Source: Leptolyngbyaceae cyanobacterium RM1_1_2 (GTDB taxonomy: Bacteria; Cyanobacteriota; Cyanobacteriia; Phormidesmidales; Phormidesmidaceae). From it: DNA of 36,224 bases. The position numbers and the translations under genes were made by a program. Within the stretch, counting starts at the first letter, position 1, and each line of letters begins with the position of its first letter. Below are positions 8,601 through 16,880 of this stretch, in pieces. The notes beneath the pieces are model-generated. The model made no database searches and had not been told where the DNA came from. It saw only the letters and a list, made by a program, of their open reading frames with translations. The stretch covers positions 1 to 36,224 of the forward strand of contig JAAUQI010000052.1 in assembly GCA_012032345.1 (NCBI GenBank), read 5' to 3'.

Positions 8601-10538
8601 ATTGGTCAGATTACTCTGGTCATCATCCCCTTCTTCAACCGAGACTTTGTAGGTAATTGTCCATTCTTTATCGTCGCTAAAAGCACCGCTGTCGAAGTTA
8701 GCGCTTTGACCCTCCCAGATCCACCGCAGCAGAGTTCTTCCGGTTCCCTCATAGTTTTCAACAACTTCAAAGTTAGTTGGCGTACCAAGGCCACTGTCTC
8801 CGGCGCTAAAGACATAGGAGTTAGGAACGTAGCTGAGACCATCCGGGAGAATATCAACGATTACCGGATTTTCTAAGGTTCTGCGGGCATTTCTGCGATT
8901 CCCTGCCGTAATTCTAAACTCAACCAGTTCAGAAGGCGTGTAAGGGTTATTACCAGTCAAGTCTGTTTTGCTAATAATGCCTACCGCTCTAGGGCGATCT
9001 ACATAGGTGATAGCGTCATCATTGCTGGTGTAGTTTTGGCTATTAAACACGCCCGTCAGCGTAGCCGTATTTTGAATCAGGTCACCATCTTGGACTGGCT
9101 GTCCATTGATATCAGACGAGCGCACGGTTACGTATAATCTGGGACGATCATCTGCCTTAAATCCGACTGGAGCATTGTTGTAGATGAAACGAATTCCCCG
9201 CACACCTGCTGGCAGAGTAATAGATTCATTCTCTCGGCCAGAGTTAGGATCGTTGTTGGTATCGGGCAAGACTTCGTTATCAACCAAACTTTGCCAGGTA
9301 GTCCCATCTGTTGTGTACTCTACGCTGAAAGTAACCCCGGCGTCGTTGCTGTATTTGCCAGTGGTGATTCTGTTAGCATCAACTTCATCAGGTAGAGCAT
9401 CGTCAAAGACGGTGATTGTTTCAAAGCTGACGTTACCTGTATTCTCAACCTTGTAGTCGTAGTAAAACTGAGTGCCAATATCAGGACGGCTGCCGTAAGC
9501 AAACCCTGTATTGCGTTTGTCGAAGTTACCAAGCCCCGGAGCCGGATTGACAAAGCCGTGACCAGCAGTGCCTGAATCGCTAAAGGGCGCGTTAGTGACC
9601 TCAAAGGTGCCGTCCCCGGTAACTGAATTAACTACTTTGCTGCTAAGAGTAAATGAGGTGGCGGGATAGCGCAGGACAATGCGGGAGCGATAGCACTCTT
9701 GGCCAACTGTGCGATCGCCGACGTTCCACGTTACTGTATCTCCAGCATCTACAGCGCCATCGCCATCGACATCATTAAAGGTGCCGCCATTATCAGCAGA
9801 GACAAATTCAGCCCCAACTTCAGGATTGTCAGTCAAAATAACGTCGGTTAAATTGAGGTTTCCGGTTCTCTGTGTCGGGCATAGCTCTACCTCATAGGTG
9901 ACGTTACCATCTAAAACTGGTTCGCCAGAGGGCAACAGCTTTTTTTTCTTGACATCCCATTTAGCTGCCGGATTTTCTACAGAGCTTTTGATATCCGCAT
10001 CGTCTGATTTTATGCCCGGTGGATTAGGTGTGGCAGCGGTCGAGGCAATTGTGGCCGTGTTAATAACAGACAAATCATCTGGGGTCGTTCCTTCAGGGAA
10101 CTGAACTTTAATTGCGATCGAAGCTGAAGCCGATTCGCCAGAAATAGTTCCTAAATCATAGGTAAACTCTCGTGTATCGCTGTCATAATTGGCCCGAGCG
10201 CCACTGCCTTCCTGTAGACCAAGATATTCGAGTTCTGGGGGGATAACATCTCTAATCTCAACATTTTCGCACTGGTCAACCCCAGGATTTTCTAAGCTAC
10301 AAGACCAGAGAATATCAAATAGAAAAGGCTGACCTGACTCTACCTCCGAAATTGGATTTCCGTTTAAGTCAATGGCCTGCTTGACAATTTCAAGATTTGA
10401 GTCTGCCCAAGCAGGGGCGACCAATCCAAGGCCAGAGACAAGGCCAGAGACGAGCAAAGTTGCAGCCGTTAGTAAAGATTTCGGCTGCTTCCTGGAAGCT
10501 TGAATTAAGGAGTATAGAGATCTAAATAGCAGGCTCAT
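5661..10538 (-). CDS. Giant exported DUF11 / SdrD_B-repeat surface protein, 1625 aa
   Basis: Residues 1-46 form a long signal peptide ending in APAWA. From about 48 to 880 the protein is a chain of DUF11 (conserved repeat TIGR01451-like) beta-sandwich domains, each with a phrase such as VENTGNVSFETITVFDD or ATNTGTTPITEIVIVD. From about 912 to 1430 there are four SdrD_B-like domains of roughly 125-135 aa. Each opens with GD[FY]VW and a D-x-N-x-[ND]-G loop of the calcium-binding type. Residues 1437-1625 repeat the KRITAIN domain of the 489-aa neighbour and end in YGFVRFRARVK. No membrane anchor, LPXTG or catalytic motif is visible. Such proteins form long, calcium-stiffened rods outside the cell in other bacteria; here that role is inferred. 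The gene is set apart by 303 bp upstream and a terminator downstream. Confidence 0.85.
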   Translation of the reverse strand: MSLLFRSLYSLIQASRKQPKSLLTAATLLVSGLVSGLGLVAPAWADSNLEIVKQAIDLNGNPISEVESGQPFLFDILWSCSLENPGVDQCENVEIRDVIPPELEYLGLQEGSGARANYDSDTREFTYDLGTISGESASASIAIKVQFPEGTTPDDLSVINTATIASTAATPNPPGIKSDDADIKSSVENPAAKWDVKKKKLLPSGEPVLDGNVTYEVELCPTQRTGNLNLTDVILTDNPEVGAEFVSADNGGTFNDVDGDGAVDAGDTVTWNVGDRTVGQECYRSRIVLRYPATSFTLSSKVVNSVTGDGTFEVTNAPFSDSGTAGHGFVNPAPGLGNFDKRNTGFAYGSRPDIGTQFYYDYKVENTGNVSFETITVFDDALPDEVDANRITTGKYSNDAGVTFSVEYTTDGTTWQSLVDNEVLPDTNNDPNSGRENESITLPAGVRGIRFIYNNAPVGFKADDRPRLYVTVRSSDINGQPVQDGDLIQNTATLTGVFNSQNYTSNDDAITYVDRPRAVGIISKTDLTGNNPYTPSELVEFRITAGNRRNARRTLENPVIVDILPDGLSYVPNSYVFSAGDSGLGTPTNFEVVENYEGTGRTLLRWIWEGQSANFDSGAFSDDKEWTITYKVSVEEGDDDQSNLTNTAYLSTYDPGSDPADFVCHNNAVSDSNDLDRDGKTGDTDVYDTDTAPGNDNPLCRTTVDINVTTLPFLQARKLVQGGLNNVYATSGQSYPGGGADYQITATNTGTTPITEIVIVDVFPNIGDTAVLNTNLPRNSQWRPYLISPVEVPVANAAVYYSTSSNPCRLNPLDGSDQQWPSGCIDDWSTAFPSDPTAITAVKIDYGNFRLNPLASLTQTWSMRVPVVAPVSETAWNSFALTGRRVDRTSPLLPQEPPRVNVNLQTDNPPVLGDFVWNDANANGVQDSGENGINGVVVELYRPGADGTPGTPDDELVDFTMTGPNHFGYPGYYEFAYLPEADYFLKFIPPSGSGYFFTSSTGTDRNDGINSDANPTTGLTGVITLASGQDERDIDAGLTQTPPTGQASLGDYVWLDANGNGIQDPNERGVNGVTVMLYQSDGTFVGSTQTSTGSNGNSGFYNFQNLMPGDYYVEFTPLSGYDASPQSQGNDPTKDSDADPNDADLATPGTQARTSPFTLNANEAKTDIDLGIVPQPRIGDYVWIDLNRDGIQQGTETGLNGVMVTLYDSSNNAVESTVTTNDIQGKPGYYAFATENLSGNYSIEFTLPNGFAFSPQNSGNNDAVDSDVNPATGRIEITGVSSSTTDLTLDAGVNQPAPKPGFVGDFVWLDLNQDGIQGAAETGFNGVTVRLRNASDNSLVAETVTAASFGRPGYYLFSGVTNGDYYVEFVLPQDYLASPANAGSDDRKDSDVDSSDADPNVAGAETDADTSTPETELRTPAFNITSTSDRRDLDMGIYRDPNAPKPPSITLLKRITAINNARIDFDGPQSSEEDDVDELFPADFLEGTVDGGEIVPGDELEYTIYFVSNGDRAAENVAFCDLVPEFTRFNPTAFSTNPSTQDAGGISGADRGLVLSLGGDQVSITNVADSDRGVYVQPGDPTGLDCGGPNANGAVVVFMGNVPNANSNPNPNTSYGFVRFRARVK
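6240..7805 (-). repeat. Four tandem SdrD_B-like domain repeats inside the giant gene
   Basis: The four repeat starts (GDFVWNDANANG, GDYVWLDANGNG, GDYVWIDLNRDG, GDFVWLDLNQDG) begin near 7802, 7391, 7004 and 6630, a period of about 375-410 bp. Each unit also has an NGV-V-LY/LR strand, a G-YYxF turn, a YxxEF or YFLKF strand and a DSD(A/V)(N/D)P segment. The copies are diverged at DNA level, so this is an old protein-domain duplication and not a recent DNA repeat. Confidence 0.8.
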
Positions 10539-10841
10539 AGTAAGTCTTCTAGTAGTAAAGCAGGCTCACCGGGGAGATCAGTGAGAACGAGTGATGTGTG
10601 AAAAGGATCTGGCTTCAGTGGAACCACTTTTAGAAAGCCCGGTACAGGGTTTAAATCGGCTCAGTGGAATTGGGGGAGAGAGAGCAATCTTTAAGATAAA
10701 TTCGGTAATTCTGCGTACAAATAAGTTGGAAAAAGCGAGCAGTCTGTCAGCTCTTGGTCGCTAATTTCATGAGGCTGTGGTGAAATTTTTTGAAGGATTT
10801 AAACTTTTAAAAAGGACTTGACAGAACACCCGAGCTAAACT
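10539..10841. other. 303-bp gene-free stretch between the OmpA-fusion and giant genes
   Basis: It follows the OmpA-fusion stop and precedes the giant gene's ATG, both read leftward, so it should hold the giant gene's promoter and leader. The right half is AT-rich (around 10780-10815, including GAAATTTTTTGAAGGATTTAAAC). I see no convincing ORF, no strong hairpin and no clear -35/-10 pair. The gap suggests the giant gene can be transcribed separately from the genes upstream of it. Confidence 0.4.
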
Positions 10842-12995
10842 TCAAGGCTCTAGCTGTAAATCGCTTTCCTGATGAACGAAGGTGGCATCCAGCCCTCGGA
10901 CGTCTTGAAACACAAACTCAACGCGACGATTGCGGGCATAATCAGCGCGATCGCTTTCTTCAACCCGCAGTTGAGTTTCGCCCAGCGATCGCAGAGTAAT
11001 CCGAGCCGGATCGATGCCTTGGGCAATCAGGTACTGGCGGGTATTGTGGGCGCGACGCAGCGCTAGCTCTTGATTGTAGGTGCTGCTGGCGCGCGAGTCA
11101 GTATGTCCGTGCAGATCGACAACCAAAGTCGAGTGAGCCTTCATCGCCTCAACAATTTGATTCAGTATCTCCGTGCTTTCGGCACTAATACTGGCTTGGT
11201 CAAGCCCAAAGTGAATATTGCGGGGTACTTCTAGCTGAATGGGCGCAGGCGGTACGGGGATAGCAGCCACAGGAGTCGGCGGTTGGGGACGAGTTGTGCA
11301 TTGCGGCGTGCCCAAATCCTGATTGGGGACGGCGCTCTCCGCTGCCGTTGCCGCTAATGACTTAATTACGGTGTTTAGCGCTGGCTCAGAAGTACCATAG
11401 CGCGGATCAGTTGCGATCGCGCTGATCACATCTCCAGGCTTGAGATTGTTGGTTGCAAACTGAAAATTTCCAGCGGCATTAGGCTGCAGCGTGGCGATTG
11501 GGGCATTCAAAGGGCCGTAAGCTTGGATCTGACCCTGACTAAGATAAAGCTCAATCTCTGAGCCGGGGTCAGCTGTTCCGGCAATGACCACCTGGTCGTT
11601 GAGAATGTAAAACTCTTGACTGAGAAACTGTGGCGCGTTGATTGCCGAATTGGCCGTGTCTAAGCGTCGGTTAGCTGAGTTACGCCTAGGATTGACCCCG
11701 TCTCCGCGCTGAAAATCTTGTACGCCTGTGTGGCGACGCGTGTTGAGGTCAATACTGAGACCTTCTAGGTTGGCAAAGCGATTGTTTTGAATCGCATTGC
11801 GGTGGCTAGGACTGAGGCGATCGCTGGCAAAAGCTGTCACCACCACGCCTGGGCCTTTTTGATTTGTAATACTGTTGTCAACTACCTGGTGATCGTCACC
11901 CATTAAATAAATCGCGGCGCGGCGCAGTCGCTGCCCGTTGAACTTGATATCGTTATCACGAATTTCAACTGAGCCTTCTGGCTTGAATAAAAATATGCCG
12001 CTGCCGTCATTACCGCAGACCAGGTTGCCGCTGATTAAGCTCCTATCAATCCGACCTTCTAGCCGAATGGCATCTGGCATACCCCTCAGTCCATTAGCAA
12101 CCAGGATATTTTCTGCTACGTGTAGACCTTCTGCCCTAGCCCCGGTAATGATGGCGCTGCCGTCATGATAGGCGATGCGGTTACGGTAAAGCGTCGTTCC
12201 TCGGCTATTAAATACCGAAACCCCGAAGGCTGAGGGAACAGCAGGTATCGACTCATCAGGCGGCAGTCCCAACCAGTTGTACTCAATAGTCACATCTTCA
12301 GGCGGGGTGTCAGCGTCGTAGAAAGAGAAGCCTTGAGCAGGCAGACGGCGATCGCTACCGTCTAAAGGAGCCAGCGGGTGAGCAATGAAAATGTCAGCAG
12401 GTGGGGTGACCTCAGTGGCTCGGTGCTTAGCCGTAAAACCGTACAAACTCAAGGCCCGAATCGTCACGCCGCTGGCCGCTACGGTGAGTCCACGAAATAC
12501 TTCCGCCTCAGCAGCAGCAGTAATTTCAACAACTGGCACAGGAATCGCAATTTCAGCTGTAGCTGATTGATCGGCTGCGTAGCCCGGCTGAGTTGTGCCG
12601 TCTATAACTACCCCAGAACGGCTGATAGCGGGGAGGCGGGTGCTCAAATAGATGACCGTTTGCCCAGGCGGTAGGTCAAACGCAACGATTGCAGCCGGGT
12701 TGTTTGCATCGGCGCTGTTTGCTTCAACTGGCAGTTCGCTAATTTGGGCTGATTCGCGATCGCTGAGAGCGCTTAGCGCTAAAGAGCCATTGACTATTTC
12801 AATAGCTTCTCTCAGCGTTAGTTTTTCGTCTGCCTGTACGCTGCCGTCTGCAGCGCTATTGACCGTTACGCGCATAGCTGGCAGGTCAGCAGCTGTAGGT
12901 GTCAAAGATGTCTGGCTTTGAGCTGGGAGCGTCAGCAATGTCGTGGCTGCCACTGCCAGCGTTAAGGGCCAGTAGTGAGTTAGAAAAGATCGCAT
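10842..12995 (-). CDS. Exported beta-helix / OmpA-domain fusion protein
   Basis: From the ATG at 12995 the product is 717 aa; a GTG at 13010 would add five residues. A signal peptide (WPLTLAVAATTLLTLPAQS) is followed by a CSLREA-like opening, DEKLTLREAIEIVNG. A right-handed parallel beta-helix of about 350 residues follows, with phrases such as GVTIRALSLYGF, NSRGTTLYRNRIAYHDGSA and DRSLISGNLVCGNDGSGIFLF. After a short Ig-like part and a Pro-rich linker (PQPPTPVAAIPVPPAPIQ) comes a C-terminal OmpA domain. There GHTDSRASSTYNQELALRRA keeps the Asp and Arg that grip diaminopimelate in peptidoglycan. The protein should be held on the cell wall. The gene follows the barrel gene by 36 bp and is probably in the same transcript. 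The beta-helix ligand is unknown. Confidence 0.82.
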   Translation of the reverse strand: MRSFLTHYWPLTLAVAATTLLTLPAQSQTSLTPTAADLPAMRVTVNSAADGSVQADEKLTLREAIEIVNGSLALSALSDRESAQISELPVEANSADANNPAAIVAFDLPPGQTVIYLSTRLPAISRSGVVIDGTTQPGYAADQSATAEIAIPVPVVEITAAAEAEVFRGLTVAASGVTIRALSLYGFTAKHRATEVTPPADIFIAHPLAPLDGSDRRLPAQGFSFYDADTPPEDVTIEYNWLGLPPDESIPAVPSAFGVSVFNSRGTTLYRNRIAYHDGSAIITGARAEGLHVAENILVANGLRGMPDAIRLEGRIDRSLISGNLVCGNDGSGIFLFKPEGSVEIRDNDIKFNGQRLRRAAIYLMGDDHQVVDNSITNQKGPGVVVTAFASDRLSPSHRNAIQNNRFANLEGLSIDLNTRRHTGVQDFQRGDGVNPRRNSANRRLDTANSAINAPQFLSQEFYILNDQVVIAGTADPGSEIELYLSQGQIQAYGPLNAPIATLQPNAAGNFQFATNNLKPGDVISAIATDPRYGTSEPALNTVIKSLAATAAESAVPNQDLGTPQCTTRPQPPTPVAAIPVPPAPIQLEVPRNIHFGLDQASISAESTEILNQIVEAMKAHSTLVVDLHGHTDSRASSTYNQELALRRAHNTRQYLIAQGIDPARITLRSLGETQLRVEESDRADYARNRRVEFVFQDVRGLDATFVHQESDLQLEP

Positions 12996-13031
12996 TGTGG
13001 AATTTCTCACAGTTAGATTGAGCAGTTGCGT

Positions 13032-16000
13032 CTAATTTTCGGGGCTTGCTGTTGCAGCTTCTTGCTGTTGAGGAGGGGCGACTTCTTGCAGACCAAAGCC
13101 GCCAAACAGGTTGTTCAATTTGGCGGTTACGCCCACGTAAAGACCTCCAGCAGAACGACTGGTACCAGAAAAATCGCGGTCGTAGGCACTGCCGAAGCTA
13201 TAGCCTGCAGACAAACGCAGGTCTGGAGTCGGGTAGTAGCCCAGTTCTAAAGCACCTCCTAGCTCCCCATAACCAACCGAACTCCCAAGCCAGCGGGCTT
13301 CACCCACAACATCCCAGGAATAGCCCAGGCGATAGGTAGCTCGAAGCTGAGCTAGATGAATCGAACTGGTAGAGGAAAACTCATCAACCCCTGTAACATC
13401 GCCTACGTCTGAGAGTCCACCGATTTGAGTAGTGCTGCTACGGAAGGCATATTTGCCGTAGATTTCCCAGCGCCAGTTGGGGGCGTAGATAGCTTCTCCC
13501 ACAAAGATGTGTTCTTCTGAGCCAATATCTGAGCCAAACAACAGGGTGTCAGGTAGGGTGTTGGGGTTGCGACGGTACTCATAGCGCAGCAGCGCATTGA
13601 ACTGATCGTGATAGGGATTGCGGTAGGCCAGTCCTAGTTTGAGCGTACTGGTAGTCCCTAGTCGGCCCAAAGACTGGTTGGCAGCCCGAGCCGTCTCGTA
13701 GTTGAATAAAACCGTAACCGCCGGGGAGAGCCGCCCCAGCGCTGCTGCGGTAAAAACGGTATTGGAGCCTTGGGAAGAGCTGCGATGCTCAAACCGGGCA
13801 CTTGCTTGCAAATCAGGATTGTCAGTGTAGGAAAGACCGACGCTAAAGCTATCCCCGTTGGTGAGTAGCAGAGAAGAAGCACCATCTCCAACTGCAAAGG
13901 GCTGAGTAAACTGGGTACCTGCAGCCGTCGAACCAGAGAAGTTATTGAAAATATGCTCGTAGGCCAAATCTAGCTTCAGGCCGGGAGCTAAAGTAAAGCC
14001 TTGCTCTAAGCCAATGGCCCCACCGACCTGCTGCCCTTCAATTAGAGAGAAGCGACCATGAATGGTTGTGTCTTGGGCAAGAGCATACTCACCGCTAAGA
14101 TCGACGGTTGTAATTGTCTCAGGACTGCCAGTTTGATCTTCCTGAAAGATTTGATTGACGCCTAGGACTAATCCCGGCATCAGTCGCCAATTTAGCCCGA
14201 AGATAGTGCGATTAGGATAAAGCGGATCGCTATTTGAGGAAAGATTGATTTCGTTTTGTGCCACCAGCGTAATGTCTTCGTTGATAGCCGTGGTTAAGCG
14301 GGTTCTGAGCTGATCAGAGCTGGCAGATAAGGCGTTGGATGCGAGTCGATCGGTTCTTTCTCGATGCAGCCAGTCAAACTCCAGGTTTGAGTCACCGAGC
14401 CGATGGGCAAAGCCGAGAGAGAAAGTATCTAGTGAGTTGCTGACCTGGCTACCCGGCACAGGGAAATTGCCAACATCTAATAGATCATCGAGATTCAACA
14501 GGGGACGAGGCGCAGTGCCTTCATTCTCTTCGCGGTCATAGCGCGCTCGAATTGAAGTGTTGTCAGACAGGGCGATCGCAGCCTCAGCACCATACCGGGT
14601 CTGCCCCGGCACAAAACTGGTGGTAGCGTTATTGGTAAAGCCCGGATCGGTGTGACGCCAGTAGGCCCGCCCTCTGAGCCAGTCAGTAGCCGCCCCTTCA
14701 AGCTCAACCCGATACGCCGAACCCTCGACTGGGCCTGACAGCTCAAAATCACTCGCTGAATGGGCAAACTCTGCCGTCAGGCGCGCCTCTGGCCCCAGGA
14801 AAATCTGAATATCTGCGCCATAAAGCTCGAAACTACGAACCCCCTGATTCTCAAGCAGGTAAGTTGCTCCTAACCAGCTTTCCTGGTTGAGGGTGCGATC
14901 GAGATTGTATTGCAGCCGTCCAGCGTAGATATTAGTACTGGTGTCCTGACCTTCATACTGGTAGGTCGTGACAATTCGCCGTACCAAGACAGATCCTAAG
15001 CCGCCGACATCGGTTCGTAAAATAGGATCTCTAAAAAGAATTGCGCCTCGGTCGTAGTCGATTTCGTAATCAGTGCCGCGATAGAGAGGCTGGCGGGAAA
15101 CCACCGTACCCGGTCGATCCAGCTCTTCTAGCTCAATAAAAACGTTTTCGCTACCGGGAACCAGCAGTCGGCGGGAGAGAAAATAGTAGCCGCTAGTGCC
15201 ATCTGGAGCGATCGTATCGCGCTGAAAACCCTCGACGTTGTTGCCGTAAAAGCCAGTAATTGCCAGATCGCCGATGTTGTAGTTGAGCTTAAAGCCATGT
15301 AGCTGACGGGTTGTGGCCGTAAAAAGCTGAGACGAGGTCGCAAACTCTTCAGTATTAAAATCTCCCCACATGACGTAGTCAGTGCCTGCGCTCGCTACGG
15401 GAGAAGTCCGTTCAAAGCGGAGATACAAGTTATCTATTGAGGGAGCTGTGACATCCTGGGTTGAGTCATCGCCATAGGTTGGATATTGATGGTCGCAGCT
15501 TTGAGTTTGACGAAAAAGCTGGACACTGCCTGTACAGTCTTCATTCAGGGGGCGATCGCTGTTGTAAGCTCCTGTAAAAAGCCACTCGCCAATATTGCCG
15601 ATCGCAAAAACTGAGGCATCCACATCGAGTTCGTAGCGGTTATCTCCATTGGGGGGCAAAAAATCTTGAAAGCTGCTGTAGTAGTCTGTACCTCTAGCCC
15701 CAAAGCGCAGATCCAAAACCCCCGTCACCAGGCTAGGACGCTGCTGAGTCTCAAACTGAATCTGGCTAAATGCCTCTAAACTATTAGCCGTCGCCCTGAG
15801 CTGGACTTGTTCTGCGTTTAGAGGAGCCTGTAGCTCTGCTGTGTAGCGTCCGTTTTGGGCTTCTACCTGAAAACCGGGCTGATCAGGGAACTGATCTACA
15901 CCGATAAAATCACCCCCTGTAGTCGTTAAGGTGACCGTTGTGTTCCAGTTTGACTGGTTGCCGTTTTGATCTAGCAGTTGACCATAGACAGTAGCGGTAG

Positions 16001-16880
16001 AGCGTCCGTCAGCAGGAACCTGAGCTTCGCGGGTGCCTACAGTCAGTTCAGAGGGGACACCGCGAACCTGAATTTCTAGCGCTGTTAGAGATGTATCACT
16101 ACCCCGCTCGACGACTTCAAGCTGGTTTGTGCCAGACTTCATCGGAACGCCATACCAAGTCTGAACTGTGATATTTCGACTTTCATCTACTTCAGTTCGC
16201 CCCAGCAGAGAAGCGTCAATGCGCTGCCCGTTAACTAGTAGATTAATCTCTATGTCTGTGGGGTGTTCTACAATGACCGTCGTGGCCGGAACATCTAAAA
16301 CTGCATTATTCGAGGGATTGAGAATGCGGGTCTGTTCAGAGCGCGATCGCTCCTCACCTTCAGATATTTCCGACGAAGACTCTGCTGTAACGGCGGCGTC
16401 AGTGCTTACAGACTCAACAGACTCAGCAGTATCGTCATCGGCTTCAGTAAATATCTCGCCAGATTGCAGCTCGACGGCGCTGTTGGTATCGGCTACCGTA
16501 TTGTCGCTGGCGGTGACAGGCAACTCCGAAGTTGGTGTCAACTCTGTGATAATTTCTGATCCTTCAGTCACATCATCGGCAGTTGTGATAGCATCGCTGG
16601 GCTGTAGATCAATAGCGCTGTTTGCGAGCACTCTGCTGCTGCTAGTAGTGGCGGATGTCTGGGGCTCTGGCGTTAGCGCTGCTGCAGATTGAACCGCGAG
16701 GGTTTCAGATAAAGCCGTGCTGACTACAGAGTTCTCTACTTGAGCTGCTGCACTCTTAGGAGTAGTAACTTCTTTGAGAGCTGTAGCCGCTAGTGCATTT
16801 GCAGGATGGGTGGCAATCCCCATAGCTCCAGCAACTACCCCCATAATGCTGGCTGAAATGTGTTTTTTATGCCGTTTCAT
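13032..16880 (-). CDS. Large outer-membrane beta-barrel protein with Ig-like N-terminal domains, 1282 aa
   Basis: A basic start (MKRHKKHISASIMG) and hydrophobic core give a signal peptide. A Ser/Thr/Glu/Asp-rich, probably disordered region runs to about residue 190. Two Ig-like domains follow (about 190-390); the second, with VPADGRSTATVYGQLLDQNG, is of the invasin/intimin Big_1 kind. From about 395 to the end, many alternating strands with aromatic belts and short turns (for example LRLSAGYSFGSAYD) point to a large outer-membrane barrel. TDYEIDYDRGAILFRDP near residue 610 resembles a motif of SprA-like giant barrels. The start overlaps the upstream stop as ATGA, so the two are probably translationally coupled. 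Barrel identity is from strand pattern only. It could be a pore, an adhesin anchor or an export channel for its neighbours. Confidence 0.72.
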   Translation of the reverse strand: MKRHKKHISASIMGVVAGAMGIATHPANALAATALKEVTTPKSAAAQVENSVVSTALSETLAVQSAAALTPEPQTSATTSSSRVLANSAIDLQPSDAITTADDVTEGSEIITELTPTSELPVTASDNTVADTNSAVELQSGEIFTEADDDTAESVESVSTDAAVTAESSSEISEGEERSRSEQTRILNPSNNAVLDVPATTVIVEHPTDIEINLLVNGQRIDASLLGRTEVDESRNITVQTWYGVPMKSGTNQLEVVERGSDTSLTALEIQVRGVPSELTVGTREAQVPADGRSTATVYGQLLDQNGNQSNWNTTVTLTTTGGDFIGVDQFPDQPGFQVEAQNGRYTAELQAPLNAEQVQLRATANSLEAFSQIQFETQQRPSLVTGVLDLRFGARGTDYYSSFQDFLPPNGDNRYELDVDASVFAIGNIGEWLFTGAYNSDRPLNEDCTGSVQLFRQTQSCDHQYPTYGDDSTQDVTAPSIDNLYLRFERTSPVASAGTDYVMWGDFNTEEFATSSQLFTATTRQLHGFKLNYNIGDLAITGFYGNNVEGFQRDTIAPDGTSGYYFLSRRLLVPGSENVFIELEELDRPGTVVSRQPLYRGTDYEIDYDRGAILFRDPILRTDVGGLGSVLVRRIVTTYQYEGQDTSTNIYAGRLQYNLDRTLNQESWLGATYLLENQGVRSFELYGADIQIFLGPEARLTAEFAHSASDFELSGPVEGSAYRVELEGAATDWLRGRAYWRHTDPGFTNNATTSFVPGQTRYGAEAAIALSDNTSIRARYDREENEGTAPRPLLNLDDLLDVGNFPVPGSQVSNSLDTFSLGFAHRLGDSNLEFDWLHRERTDRLASNALSASSDQLRTRLTTAINEDITLVAQNEINLSSNSDPLYPNRTIFGLNWRLMPGLVLGVNQIFQEDQTGSPETITTVDLSGEYALAQDTTIHGRFSLIEGQQVGGAIGLEQGFTLAPGLKLDLAYEHIFNNFSGSTAAGTQFTQPFAVGDGASSLLLTNGDSFSVGLSYTDNPDLQASARFEHRSSSQGSNTVFTAAALGRLSPAVTVLFNYETARAANQSLGRLGTTSTLKLGLAYRNPYHDQFNALLRYEYRRNPNTLPDTLLFGSDIGSEEHIFVGEAIYAPNWRWEIYGKYAFRSSTTQIGGLSDVGDVTGVDEFSSTSSIHLAQLRATYRLGYSWDVVGEARWLGSSVGYGELGGALELGYYPTPDLRLSAGYSFGSAYDRDFSGTSRSAGGLYVGVTAKLNNLFGGFGLQEVAPPQQQEAATASPEN

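Noticed and set aside
10701-10709. TTCGGTAAT motif, seen also at 22557 and (inverted) at 22531 and, as ATTACCGA, at 22275, as a possible shared operator
   Set aside because: The same nonamer also occurs inside the exonuclease gene near 3600, and two of the intergenic copies are just the arms of one hairpin; too few independent copies to argue for a site.
16168-16692. 174-aa plus-strand reading frame opposite the barrel gene
   Set aside because: It mirrors the low-complexity Ser/Thr/Glu-rich N-terminal region of the barrel protein; its own product is a Ser/Val-rich string with no domain, and the minus-strand gene is well supported.
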